Shown here piece after piece: positions 33,888 through 42,790 of a DNA stretch of 64,000 bases. A model generated the notes under the pieces. That model saw only the letters and a list, made by a program, of their open reading frames with translations, was not told the origin of the DNA and ran no database searches. The number at the start of each line of letters is the position of its first letter. Positions within the stretch are counted from its first letter, which is position 1. The stretch is taken from NCBI GenBank assembly GCA_003577165.1, contig QEUM01000004.1, positions 310,001 through 374,000 on the forward strand, in the 5' to 3' direction. The stretch is from Armatimonadota bacterium. GTDB taxonomy: Bacteria > Armatimonadota > Fimbriimonadia > Fimbriimonadales > ATM1. The position numbers and the translations under genes are program-made.

Positions 33888-36800
33888 TTATGGCACAGTC
33901 GCCCCCGCCCGGCTTCCAACCCCTTTCGGCCGGGTTCGGTACTTCTCGTACAGCCTCGTCTGCCTCGTTTCGAGGGAGATTTCGCGGCCGAGGATCCAGG
34001 CCCGGGTCACTTGCGTGCGAACCTCGAGGATGTCTCCGGTCGCCAGGAACAGGGTCGCTTCCATGCCTGGTCGGATCGAGCCGAGCCGGTGGGCAACGCC
34101 GAGGATTTCGGCGGGCCAAAGGGTGATCGCCTTCAGAGCGTCCTCCTTGGCGAGGCCGTGCCGGGCCGCCATGCCCGCGATGTCCCTGAGTTGCCGAACG
34201 TTGTGGGCGTCGCCCGTCGTGAGGCAGAACTTAAGGCCGCCTGCCCTCATCCGAGCGGGAGCGGAGTAGAAGTCGTCGTACGGCCGCTCGGCGGGCGGCA
34301 CCCCGTAAACGCTCCCAAAGATGACAGCCTCCCCCCGCGCAGACAACTGCGCCGCGATCTCGGGCGCGCCACCGCAGCCAACGAGGCGAGCCTCGATGCC
34401 CTTCTCGTCAGCCCACTTTAGCGTCTCCGAGATCGCAGCACCGGACTGCGCGACGAAGAACACGGGAAGCTCGCCCCGCGCCACCTTGGCGAGGGTCTCG
34501 AACTTTTCATTCGCCTCGACGATAACGCCCGCTGCGCCCGCGCCCGATCTGAGGCGAGCGTACTCCCGGGCCTCGTCGAGGAGTTTGCCGAGCCTCTCAA
34601 GTTGCGACTTGAGTTGCTGAGACGCTTGAGGTTCGACTCGTGGCCCCCCCCCAACGTCGCAAACTACGCCGAGACTTCCCTGAATGCGAAAGTCCTCCCA
34701 GGTGTACCCATCCAAAGTGATAAGTGCAGCCTGCCCCGGCAGGAACTGGCCCGTAGGGCGGATTAGAGCCGTCAGCACTCCTTGATTGCGGGCGACGAAC
34801 AGCGTCTCACTGTCAGGGTTGAGAGCGCGCTCGGGCCGAAGGTCCGGGTTGAAGTCTCCTCGTTCCGACGTGTCGACGCTGACGGGCACCTGACCGATCT
34901 CGGTGAGCCCCAGTGTTGTCCACGCATCAATCAGACCGGGATAGAGGTGCAGCCCTTTCGCGTCGACTCGCGTGACGTTTTTCGGCGGCGTCACTTTCCC
35001 GACTTGCTCGATCTTTCCGTTCGCTCCGATCAGCACGTCTCCAACAAAAGGCTCCGACACAACCGGATGAACGACCGCTCCAACGATGAGCACCGGAGTA
35101 TTCGGATACTTGGCTACGCCGGCTTGACCTTCGATGGTCGCCTTCCGGACGGTAGCCTTCGCGCCGATCGTCGGCTCTGCTGTTTTCGTCTCGCCAAGGA
35201 TATTTCGGGCTTCCTCCAGTTCCTGCGCCCTCTCTTTCCTCTGCTCCATGTCGTTCTTGATGTCGAAGCGCTTCACGCCATCCACGTAGGTTGCCAAGCA
35301 AACCGTGTAAGTGCTGAGAGGATCCCCAGACCAGATCGCGACGTCCGCGTCCTTGCCGACCTCAAGCGATCCAGTTCTGTTGAAAATGCGCAATTGCTTC
35401 GCAGGTTCCGTGGTCACGAACGAGAGGGCGACTTGGGGATCGACTCCGCCGTAGCGCATGGCCTTCGCCGCTTCGAGGTTCAGCCTTCGCGCGTGGTCAT
35501 CGCTGTCCGAATTCACGCTGACACTCACTCCTCGGGCGTACATCAGCGCCATGTTGTGGGGGATTGCATCGTACGCTTCGAGTTTGTATCCCCACCAGTC
35601 GGAAAACGTGGAGCCGCCGATGCCCGCCGCTGCCATTTCGTCCGCGATTTTGTAGCCTTCCAAGACGTGTTGGAAGGTCGCGATCTTCACTCCGTATTCC
35701 TGGCAAGTACGAATCAGTGTGAGAAATTCGTCCTGCCTGTATCCGTGTGAATGCACGAGTCTCGTTCCTTCGAGCAGCTCGACGAGAGCGTCCATTTGCA
35801 GAATGCGTCGCGGTTCGTCGCGCGTCGCACCAGATTTGAAAGCATCCCACTCCTGCTTGTAGCGCTTCGCTTTGTCGAACGTTTCTCTCACCCATCGGTC
35901 GATTCCCATCCGCGTCCGCGGCCGCTCGGAGGGGGGCTGGTTTGATGGCTGCCTGAATCCGCCTTCATCTTCCTCGATCGGGTTTTCTCCGAGCGCGAAT
36001 TTCACCCCCTCTGGCGCACCCGCGACCGGATAGTCGCTCGGGCTCATGCCCCAGCGCCACTTGCTGGTCGAGGTCTGACCGCCGATTACGTTTGCCGAGC
36101 CGTGGAGTTGCTGCGCGCCGACCGTCCCGCCTGCCAACTGATGGTAGACGTTGACGTCCCGGTGATCGATCACGTCCTTGATTCGGCACTCGATTGTCAC
36201 CATGTTCGTGAACTCATTGACGTTGCCGTCAATGGCCGTGTGGGAATGGCAATCCCATATCCCTGGGGTGATGTGCTTGCCGGTCGCGTCGATGACTTCG
36301 CATCCAGAGGGGGGGCTTACGTTTCTTCCGACGGCTGCGATCTTGCCGTCCCGGATCAAAACGTCGGCGTTCGTCAGCATGCCCTGGGACCCCATGGTCC
36401 ATACCGTAGCGTTCTTGTAGAGCCGAAAGGCCGGCGCGGTCTCTGCAGGACGCGGGAAGAAGTCGAAGTTGGGCTTCATCAACTTTTCTGGCGCGTCATC
36501 CACTAACTCTTCGGGCTTCTTTCGCTGCGGCTCCGGCATGTCGACTTTTCGGCCGTCTACGAACGTCGCGATGATCTGGGACGAAGAAGCGAAAATATCG
36601 CCCTGCACGACTACGACGTTTGCGAGTTTGCCTTTCTCGAGCGTTCCGGTTTTTCGCGAGATTCCGAGGAGTTCGGCGGGTCTCGTCGTCATCGCCTCGA
36701 GTGCGGCCGTCTTCGACAGCCCGGAGCGGACATATGCGCGAATTCCTGCAAGCGGATCCGATGCGCTCGGCGAATAGGAGAACTTAAGGCCGGCGCCCTC

Positions 36801-37796
36801 GACGGCCTTCCCGCTCTGCAGTTCATTGAAGTAGTTGCGAACGGAACTCAGCAGATTGAACTCGTTCTTGTCCCAGAGGGACGGCTTTGGAGGAACCTCG
36901 CCAGAGAGGAGCACAGTATGGTTGCCCTTCGCGAGCAGATCGAGCAGCGCTCCCGCGCCGCTGCGAAAGCGGAGCGCAGGCAGCAGTTTGAATTCGTCGC
37001 AGATCGCAAGTGCTTGCAGGGCGGAGAGATCGGATAAGTTGTCGAACAGCGCAGGGCGATCGCGGCGCAGGACCGAATCCAGTTGCGCGAGGCTCTCGTC
37101 CTGTGCCGGCCGCGGGAGTCCCGTCGGATTCGCCTCATATCGTCTCGTCAGCCTGCTCTGCCATTGCGCATCGTAAAAGGCTTGCCGAATGAAGGCGATG
37201 GCGCCCATGATGCTTGAGGGATACAGGCCGCGAGCGTTTGCGTTCTGGATTGCTACCGGAACGCCGAAACTCGACTCATAGACCAACCCGGACTTGCGAT
37301 CGGACGCGCAGCTGAGCACCGCGCTCTGCGGCCCCACGAGCCCCGCCGGGGTGTACACGTGCGCGACGCAATATCCGCTCTTCGATAGGTTCATCAACAG
37401 GGCGGGAGTCGTGAATTCGAAGTCGACCGTCCGAAGGCGCGTCGCGAGGTTCCCGGCCGCATTCATCGGGTCGGCGAGCCTTCGCGCTGGGTCGGCCGGT
37501 AACTGCTTCTCGATGTCCGCGCTGGGGGCGGCCAGCATCGGGTGGATGAACCCGGGATAGAGCGTGAGACCCTTGCAGTCCACGACCTGGGCGTTTTCGG
37601 GCGCGGTGATCTGCTGCGCGACTTCGGCGATGACTCCGTTTCGAATCAGCAGATCGCCCGATTCCATCACCTCGCCCGGCCGGACGACGATCTTCGCGTT
37701 GTCGAGCAGGATGAGGTTCGGCTTCTCGAACGACTGCGCAATCAGAAGAGAGGAACCAGAGATAAGGAGCAGGCAAGCCCCAAGGACTCGAAGCAT
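33888..37796 (-). CDS. Exported giant protein with three amidohydrolase-like modules
   Basis: The 1302-residue protein starts with a signal peptide (MLRVLGACLLLISGSSLLIAQ) and then holds three urease-like amidohydrolase modules. In module A, LTLYPGFIHP (near 78) lacks the first HxH. Module B is intact: HITPGIWDCHSHTA near 510, LVHSH, FQHV and NSDSDD supply the usual metal ligands. Module C, LHLYPGLIDAWTTLG near 945, again lacks HxH. Module B probably hydrolyses a cyclic amide, peptide or nitrile in the periplasm; the flanking copies may be structural. The start at 37796 is set by the signal peptide. It lies 23 bp after aroE. Confidence 0.88.
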   Translation of the reverse strand: MLRVLGACLLLISGSSLLIAQSFEKPNLILLDNAKIVVRPGEVMESGDLLIRNGVIAEVAQQITAPENAQVVDCKGLTLYPGFIHPMLAAPSADIEKQLPADPARRLADPMNAAGNLATRLRTVDFEFTTPALLMNLSKSGYCVAHVYTPAGLVGPQSAVLSCASDRKSGLVYESSFGVPVAIQNANARGLYPSSIMGAIAFIRQAFYDAQWQSRLTRRYEANPTGLPRPAQDESLAQLDSVLRRDRPALFDNLSDLSALQALAICDEFKLLPALRFRSGAGALLDLLAKGNHTVLLSGEVPPKPSLWDKNEFNLLSSVRNYFNELQSGKAVEGAGLKFSYSPSASDPLAGIRAYVRSGLSKTAALEAMTTRPAELLGISRKTGTLEKGKLANVVVVQGDIFASSSQIIATFVDGRKVDMPEPQRKKPEELVDDAPEKLMKPNFDFFPRPAETAPAFRLYKNATVWTMGSQGMLTNADVLIRDGKIAAVGRNVSPPSGCEVIDATGKHITPGIWDCHSHTAIDGNVNEFTNMVTIECRIKDVIDHRDVNVYHQLAGGTVGAQQLHGSANVIGGQTSTSKWRWGMSPSDYPVAGAPEGVKFALGENPIEEDEGGFRQPSNQPPSERPRTRMGIDRWVRETFDKAKRYKQEWDAFKSGATRDEPRRILQMDALVELLEGTRLVHSHGYRQDEFLTLIRTCQEYGVKIATFQHVLEGYKIADEMAAAGIGGSTFSDWWGYKLEAYDAIPHNMALMYARGVSVSVNSDSDDHARRLNLEAAKAMRYGGVDPQVALSFVTTEPAKQLRIFNRTGSLEVGKDADVAIWSGDPLSTYTVCLATYVDGVKRFDIKNDMEQRKERAQELEEARNILGETKTAEPTIGAKATVRKATIEGQAGVAKYPNTPVLIVGAVVHPVVSEPFVGDVLIGANGKIEQVGKVTPPKNVTRVDAKGLHLYPGLIDAWTTLGLTEIGQVPVSVDTSERGDFNPDLRPERALNPDSETLFVARNQGVLTALIRPTGQFLPGQAALITLDGYTWEDFRIQGSLGVVCDVGGGPRVEPQASQQLKSQLERLGKLLDEAREYARLRSGAGAAGVIVEANEKFETLAKVARGELPVFFVAQSGAAISETLKWADEKGIEARLVGCGGAPEIAAQLSARGEAVIFGSVYGVPPAERPYDDFYSAPARMRAGGLKFCLTTGDAHNVRQLRDIAGMAARHGLAKEDALKAITLWPAEILGVAHRLGSIRPGMEATLFLATGDILEVRTQVTRAWILGREISLETRQTRLYEKYRTRPKGVGSRAGATVP

Positions 37797-37819
37797 CCGG
37801 CTGATTTCGCTTCCCGCGT

Positions 37820-38650
37820 CTAAATTTCCTGCGGGGGTAGGCCGATCGCCGCTCGCATGACGGGCCGAGGCGCGGTTAGCCCGGTCCACCACTCAAGCGC
37901 CAGCGCGCCCTGCTCGACCAGCATCTCCCGGCCATCCACCACCCTCCGGCCGGCCTCGATCGCCCATCGCGTAAGTCGAGTGCCTCCCTCGGCATATGCG
38001 AGATCGTAGATCGCTGCGCTTCGAGACAGTGTCTCAAATCGAACTGGAAACACGTTCTCTTCGCCGGGCGCGGGAATTGCGCTCACGACCAAGTCCGCGC
38101 TTGCCTCCGCTGGCGTGACCAGGGCTTGGATGCTGCCAAACCGCGAAAACCGGCGCGCCAACTCCTCGGCCCTTTCCGCAGTTCGATTCCACAACGAAAC
38201 ACTCCAGCCACTCGTCAGGAGCGCATAAGCCGCCGCTTCGGCGGCCCCCCCCGCACCGATGAGGAGCGCTTCGCCGGGAGGCCAAGTTCGAATCGGGTGA
38301 AGAAACCCCGCGACGTCCGTGTTGCTGCCGACCCACTTCTCTCCAAACCGTACGGTGTTGACGCATCCCGTTTCGATCGCCTCCGATCCCTCGAGTTCAC
38401 AGAGAGCAGCGACGGGAGATTTGTAGGGAATCGTCACGTTCACTCCACGAAAGCCACAATCAGCGAGGTGCGAAAGGCAGTCGCGAAGTTCTTCGGGCTC
38501 GACTTCGAAGGCCTCGTACGAACCGGCGACTCCTAACTCCCGAAGCGCAGCGGACTGCATCTTCGGAGAGAGAGATTGGGCGACGGGCTTTCCGATCACG
38601 GCGAGCCGAAGTCCTGACTCCTCGCGAGTCGCATCGCGCCAGGCTCTCAT
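37820..38650 (-). CDS. aroE: Shikimate dehydrogenase
   Basis: The 276-residue enzyme reduces 3-dehydroshikimate with NADPH in aromatic amino acid synthesis. It shows IGKPVAQSLSPKMQ (about 17-30), NVTIPYK with the catalytic Lys, GSNTDVAGF, the nucleotide loop LLIGAGGAAEAAAYAL and MLVEQGALALEWWTG near the end. The ATG overlaps the gtrA stop (ATGA); the open frame upstream is a shadow of gtrA. Confidence 0.96.
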   Translation of the reverse strand: MRAWRDATREESGLRLAVIGKPVAQSLSPKMQSAALRELGVAGSYEAFEVEPEELRDCLSHLADCGFRGVNVTIPYKSPVAALCELEGSEAIETGCVNTVRFGEKWVGSNTDVAGFLHPIRTWPPGEALLIGAGGAAEAAAYALLTSGWSVSLWNRTAERAEELARRFSRFGSIQALVTPAEASADLVVSAIPAPGEENVFPVRFETLSRSAAIYDLAYAEGGTRLTRWAIEAGRRVVDGREMLVEQGALALEWWTGLTAPRPVMRAAIGLPPQEI

Positions 38651-39153
38651 GCTTCTTTTTTGACTCGAAAGGTCCAGAACTTGTGGCCCATGAAATTCCA
38701 GATCATCACCGCCGCCGTCGCCGCCGCGAGCGAGAAGTAGTAGTTCCATTCTCCGGCGTCCGGTTTGTGGATGCGGCTGCCGATGAGCGCGTTGATGATC
38801 ATGCCGGTCCCTGTGACAATGTAGAACTTGCCCAACTGTCGGAACCTCTCCGCTTCTCCGCGAATTCTGAAGGTCCACAGGCGGTTCCACAGAAATCCGT
38901 TGAGTGCGGCGAACAGGAAGCTCACCACCTTGAACACCGTGTATGCGCCGTCGAAGTCCGGGTGTTGGAGGCTTGGAAAAGTGGCGAGCACCCATCGGTT
39001 GACGGTGTCTGCAAGTTCTCCGCCGAAGCCCTTATACAGGAGTCTGTGTATTCCCCAGTCGATTGCGGTCGAAGCCGCGCCAACGACGCAAAACTTCAAG
39101 AATTGGCGGATCGTGCGGCTCGACAGCACGCGAGATACGAGAGCGTTGGCCAC
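38647..39153 (-). CDS. GtrA-family membrane protein
   Basis: The 168-residue protein has four hydrophobic spans with typical GtrA pieces: QFLKFCVVGAASTAIDWGIH, SFLFAALNGFLWNRLWTFR and FMGHKFWTFR. GtrA proteins move lipid-linked sugars across the membrane or assist glycosyltransferases. The start GTG directly follows the TAA of the UbiA gene, and its stop overlaps aroE. Confidence 0.88.
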   Translation of the reverse strand: MANALVSRVLSSRTIRQFLKFCVVGAASTAIDWGIHRLLYKGFGGELADTVNRWVLATFPSLQHPDFDGAYTVFKVVSFLFAALNGFLWNRLWTFRIRGEAERFRQLGKFYIVTGTGMIINALIGSRIHKPDAGEWNYYFSLAAATAAVMIWNFMGHKFWTFRVKKEA

Positions 39154-40023
39154 TTACGTGCTCACCACGTCGGTTCCCTGTGACATGGCAAACACGCTGA
39201 GCGCCATCCAAAGAATCAGCGTGCCCCATATCCACGGATCACGCACCAGTTCCGCGTCCGGACTCCCGCCGCCGTTGTTGCGAAACACGATCTGAAGGTA
39301 TCGAAACACGCCGAACATGGGGAGGGGGATCGTGTAAGCGAGCAGAGGATGCGCGACCCCCGTCTCGGATTGAATGGCGTACAGGCTGTAGGCGATCACT
39401 GCAGCGGACGCAGAAATCCCGATCAGTTGGTCAAGCAGAGGCAACGTGTATCCGCGCAGCGCGCCACGAGACTCGCCCGCCGTTCGAAACTCATGCCGCC
39501 GCTTCGAGAAGCCGAGAAAGAGAGCGAGTAGGAGCGTGCACAGGAGCAGCCACACGCTGATCCTCTCCTCGAGAACCGCGGCGCCAGCCACCGCGCGAAT
39601 GAGAAAGCCGAATGAGATTACGAAAACGTCGAGGATGGCTACGCTCCTCGCGACGAGCATGTAAAGAAGTTGGTTCGCCGAGTACGCCGCGACCGAATAG
39701 AGAGCATAGGTGTGCGACATCCACGCGAAAGCGACGGCGAAGGCAGCAAGCAGAATCGCCGCGGACGCAGCCGCCGTCGGCTTAAGCGTGCCGGCCGCGA
39801 CGGGTCGGTGCCGCTTCTCGGGGTGCAGAGCATCCGACCCTCGGTCCAGGATGTCGTTGAACAAGTAACCCGCTGAGGAGAGAAAGCAGAACGAAAGGAT
39901 CGCGAAGCCAACTGTTCGCCACGCCTCCGCCTCGCCGAATCGCGCGGTGAACACAATTCCCGCGAGCAGCAGGAGGTTCTTCGTCCACTGTCGTGGACGC
40001 ATCGAAATCAGAATCCCGGTCAA
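39154..40023 (-). CDS. UbiA-family decaprenyl-phosphate phosphoribosyltransferase-like
   Basis: The 289-residue membrane protein has RPRQWTKN at the N-terminus and the first Asp-rich motif NDILDRGSDALHPEKRHRP, both typical of DPPR synthases, followed by about eight membrane spans. Such enzymes transfer phosphoribose to polyprenyl phosphate. Together with GtrA next door it may feed a lipid-linked pentose into the cell envelope. I chose TTG at 40023, which overlaps the yqeG TGA (TTGA); ATG at 40002 is the alternative. Confidence 0.85.
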   Translation of the reverse strand: MTGILISMRPRQWTKNLLLLAGIVFTARFGEAEAWRTVGFAILSFCFLSSAGYLFNDILDRGSDALHPEKRHRPVAAGTLKPTAAASAAILLAAFAVAFAWMSHTYALYSVAAYSANQLLYMLVARSVAILDVFVISFGFLIRAVAGAAVLEERISVWLLLCTLLLALFLGFSKRRHEFRTAGESRGALRGYTLPLLDQLIGISASAAVIAYSLYAIQSETGVAHPLLAYTIPLPMFGVFRYLQIVFRNNGGGSPDAELVRDPWIWGTLILWMALSVFAMSQGTDVVST

Positions 40024-40577
40024 GCGTCGCCCGCCTTCGCGCGACTGATCATGCGTTTGACCAAACTTTCCGCCACTCGGCTGAAACGCGTCCCGATGAA
40101 CTCGCGCTTGTGCATCTGCTTGACCCAGATCGTCGTTATCCCCATTCGGTTGCCGCCCCAAACATCCGTGAACATCTGATCTCCGACCATGACCGTCTGT
40201 TCAGGAGACGTTGCCATGAGCGAAAGCGCCTTCTCGAATCCGTCCCTCGCCGGCTTCATCCGAGACTTCACGAACGGAATTCCGAGTTTGTCGGCGATTG
40301 CCTTGAGCCGGGGCAGATTACGCGTGTTGCTCACCAAGCAGAGTTTCAACCCGGCTTCGCGACAACGCTCCACCCATGCGATCGAGTCAGCAGGAACGAC
40401 GGAACTCTTCCAGGGCAGCAACGTATTGTCAAGGTCGAGGAGCACGGCGCGAACCCCCGCATCATACAGTTCCTCGGGGTCGATTTGACTCAGCGCTTCC
40501 GCTCGCACGTGCGGACAGAAGCGTCGCAGCGCCGACGGAGCGCGATGGCGGGCGTAACGCGTCAGCTGGTCACTCAT
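40020..40577 (-). CDS. YqeG-family HAD phosphatase
   Basis: The 185-residue protein has a HAD core: AVLLDLDNTLLPW (nucleophile Asp near 48), LCLVSNTRN, the Lys in FVKSRMKPAR and VMVGDQMFTDVWGGNRMG. The family (IIIA type) dephosphorylates phosphatidylglycerophosphate in some bacteria and is otherwise of unknown substrate. ATGA overlaps link it to mltG upstream, and TTGA to the UbiA gene downstream. Confidence 0.93.
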   Translation of the reverse strand: MSDQLTRYARHRAPSALRRFCPHVRAEALSQIDPEELYDAGVRAVLLDLDNTLLPWKSSVVPADSIAWVERCREAGLKLCLVSNTRNLPRLKAIADKLGIPFVKSRMKPARDGFEKALSLMATSPEQTVMVGDQMFTDVWGGNRMGITTIWVKQMHKREFIGTRFSRVAESLVKRMISRAKAGDA

Positions 40578-41590
40578 CGCGCGCCCGCCTCCGAGAACGC
40601 CTTTCTGCTTTTCGAGATGTTGCGAAGGTGCTCGTCATACGTGCGGCTGAACAAGTGAGTCTTGTCCGGCATTGCGACGTAATAGAGGAACTGATGCTCT
40701 TCCGGATTCGCGGCGGCCTTGATGGAATCAAGTCCCGGCGAGCAGATCGGGCCGGGGGGGAGTCCACGAATTCGATACGTGTTATATGGGTGATCGAGCC
40801 GGTAGTCTCGCACCGTAACAGGCGCCCACACCCCCTTCGCGTAAGCCACCGTTGCGTCAATCTGCAGCGGCATGCCGATCCGCAATCGATTGTAAATGAC
40901 GCCGGCGATGCGACGGCGGTCCTGTGGCACCGCCGCCTCCAACTCCACCATGGATCCGATGATCACCCACTTATGCAGTACGTCCCCTCTTGGTCTTCCC
41001 AATGGTTCGAAGACTTTGCGATTGAAGGCCTCGAGCATCTTTCCGATCGTCTCTTTCGCGCCGAGCAGCGGCGGAAAGTCGTAAGTGTCGGGGAACAGAT
41101 AGCCCTCTAACGTCCGGGCGGGCGAGTCCTGGACATATGCGAGAAGGGGTTCCGCCTTCGACGCCTCTCGTATGACGTTCTCCGCTTTGTCAATGCCCTT
41201 CGAGTCGAGAAGTTTCGCAAGTCTGGTGATCCATAGGCCCTCGCGAACCAACACGCGCTGGCCGACCAGTCGTCCGCTCAGGAGCTTCTGCAGAAACTCG
41301 TTTCCGCTCATGGACGCGCTTACCGAAAAGGTGCCCTTCGACAAGGTTCCGGACTGTCCAGTGAGCCTGCTCCACAGTCGAACCGCCGTTGCGCTTCGAA
41401 TGAGGCCTTGCTTCTCGGCGCGAATAAGAACCGTCATCAATGTGTCGCCGTCCTCAACTCGAAAGTACGTTTCCTTCGCATTCGGGTCTACGGGAGCAAG
41501 CGCCCTCTGCAGTTGCCACCAGCCGCCGCCGAGCAGCGCACCGAGCGCGACGACGATCGTGAGGACGGCGCGAAACGACTTACGGCGCAT
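40574..41590 (-). CDS. mltG: Endolytic peptidoglycan transglycosylase MltG
   Basis: The 338-residue protein has one N-terminal membrane helix (about 8-26), a LysM-like region and the YceG catalytic domain with LEGYLFPDTY, IIGSMVELEA (catalytic Glu near 217), LQIDATVAYA, LDHPYNTYRIRGLPPGPICSPG. It cuts nascent glycan strands and sets their length. It overlaps ruvX upstream by 11 bp. Confidence 0.95.
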   Translation of the reverse strand: MRRKSFRAVLTIVVALGALLGGGWWQLQRALAPVDPNAKETYFRVEDGDTLMTVLIRAEKQGLIRSATAVRLWSRLTGQSGTLSKGTFSVSASMSGNEFLQKLLSGRLVGQRVLVREGLWITRLAKLLDSKGIDKAENVIREASKAEPLLAYVQDSPARTLEGYLFPDTYDFPPLLGAKETIGKMLEAFNRKVFEPLGRPRGDVLHKWVIIGSMVELEAAVPQDRRRIAGVIYNRLRIGMPLQIDATVAYAKGVWAPVTVRDYRLDHPYNTYRIRGLPPGPICSPGLDSIKAAANPEEHQFLYYVAMPDKTHLFSRTYDEHLRNISKSRKAFSEAGAR

Positions 41591-41990
41591 CGGATTGGGA
41601 AAGGTATTCGGAAAGCAGGATGCGCGCGGCTTCGCTGTCGGCGACCTGTCTGCGCTTGCGTCCTGGCAGATGAGCCAGCGCAGCCTCCGCGGCTGCGGAT
41701 GTGTATCGTTCGTCCACGAACTTCACGGATCGTCCGAGTTTCATGAGTTCGTCGCCGAATTCACGACAGATGGATGCTTGGGTTCCTTCTTCACCGCTTT
41801 CCAGCAGCGGCAGTCCGACGATGATCTGATCGATCTCCTCCTCTTCTGCAAGTTGCGCGATCGCGCGCGCATCGGAAACGACCTCGCCGCTTCCGGCCAT
41901 CGGCTCTCGCGCAAACGCGATCGCCAAGTCCGTGTCCGCGAAGGCGATTCCGATTCGGCGAGATCCGTAGTCGACTGCCAGAATCTTCAC
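41580..41990 (-). CDS. ruvX: RuvX/YqgF pre-16S rRNA nuclease
   Basis: The 136-residue RNase H-fold protein has VDYGSRRIGIAFAD (metal Asp7), IIVGLPLLESGEEGTQA, VKFVDERYTSAAAE and the last metal Asp in VADSEAARILL. It matures the 16S rRNA 5' end or resolves Holliday-like junctions. The GTG start shares GTGA with the stop of the upstream phosphatase; a longer reading of the frame is a shadow of that gene. A divergent paralogue lies at 50208-50615. Confidence 0.94.
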   Translation of the reverse strand: MKILAVDYGSRRIGIAFADTDLAIAFAREPMAGSGEVVSDARAIAQLAEEEEIDQIIVGLPLLESGEEGTQASICREFGDELMKLGRSVKFVDERYTSAAAEAALAHLPGRKRRQVADSEAARILLSEYLSQSDAP

Positions 41991-42745
41991 GCTCTGAAGG
42001 CCTCCACCGCAGCCTCCAATAGTTGGGGGCTCGACGAAATCGCCTCCGGCTGTCCGCTCCAGGGTCGCCCAGAAAAGTCCGTCACCACGCCGCCCGCCTC
42101 TTCGACGATCGGAATCAACGGCAAGATGTCCCACTCGTTCACGACTGGGTCCAACATGCAGCCCGCCCGGCCCGATGCGACCATGAGATGTCCATACGCG
42201 TCGCCCCACGTCCTCGTCGCATAGGCACGCTCGGCGACACGCGCCATCCCTTCTTCCCGACCGACCCTCTGGAACCCGCCGTGGCTTCCGCACACCACGA
42301 GGGCCCTTCCGAATTCGACTTCGGGACTCACCCGAATCTGGCGCCCGTCGCGGTAGGCGCCGCCGCCCGCCTCCGCCCAATACGTGGAGTCGAGCGCGGG
42401 GAGGTATGCCACACCGAGCGCCGCCCGCCCGGCCCGTCTCAGGCCGATGAGCACGGCGAACAAAGGCACTCCGTACACAAAGGACTTGGTGCCGTCGATC
42501 GGGTCCACGACCCAAACGGACTCCGCTTCCGACCTCTCGCTGCCGGACTCTTCGCCGAGGAATCCGTACGACGGGAACTTCGAGAGCAGGCTCTCCCGAA
42601 TCGCTGCCTCCGCCTCGCGATCGGCGGCCGTCACTGGCGAGTCGTCCGCCTTGAATTCGGGCTCGAACTCGGTCCCGAAGTAGCGAAGGCAGATCGCCCC
42701 CGCCGCGGCTGCTGCATCGAGGGCGGCTCGCAGTTCCGGACTCAT
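41987..42745 (-). CDS. Inositol-monophosphatase-family / HisN-like phosphatase
   Basis: The 252-residue Mg-dependent phosphatase shows FLGEESG (metal Glu near 64), WVVDPIDGTKSFVYGVPLF, and WGDAYGHLMVASGRAG with EWDILPL. The TKSFVYGVP segment resembles histidinol-phosphatase HisN more than suhB, so histidine synthesis is possible but not proven. It is the first gene of the long leftward operon. Confidence 0.88.
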   Translation of the reverse strand: MSPELRAALDAAAAAGAICLRYFGTEFEPEFKADDSPVTAADREAEAAIRESLLSKFPSYGFLGEESGSERSEAESVWVVDPIDGTKSFVYGVPLFAVLIGLRRAGRAALGVAYLPALDSTYWAEAGGGAYRDGRQIRVSPEVEFGRALVVCGSHGGFQRVGREEGMARVAERAYATRTWGDAYGHLMVASGRAGCMLDPVVNEWDILPLIPIVEEAGGVVTDFSGRPWSGQPEAISSSPQLLEAAVEAFRA

Positions 42746-42790
42746 TCCCTGAGAAGTTACCGCCCTCGCCGGGCTTTAATCTGAGCCACA

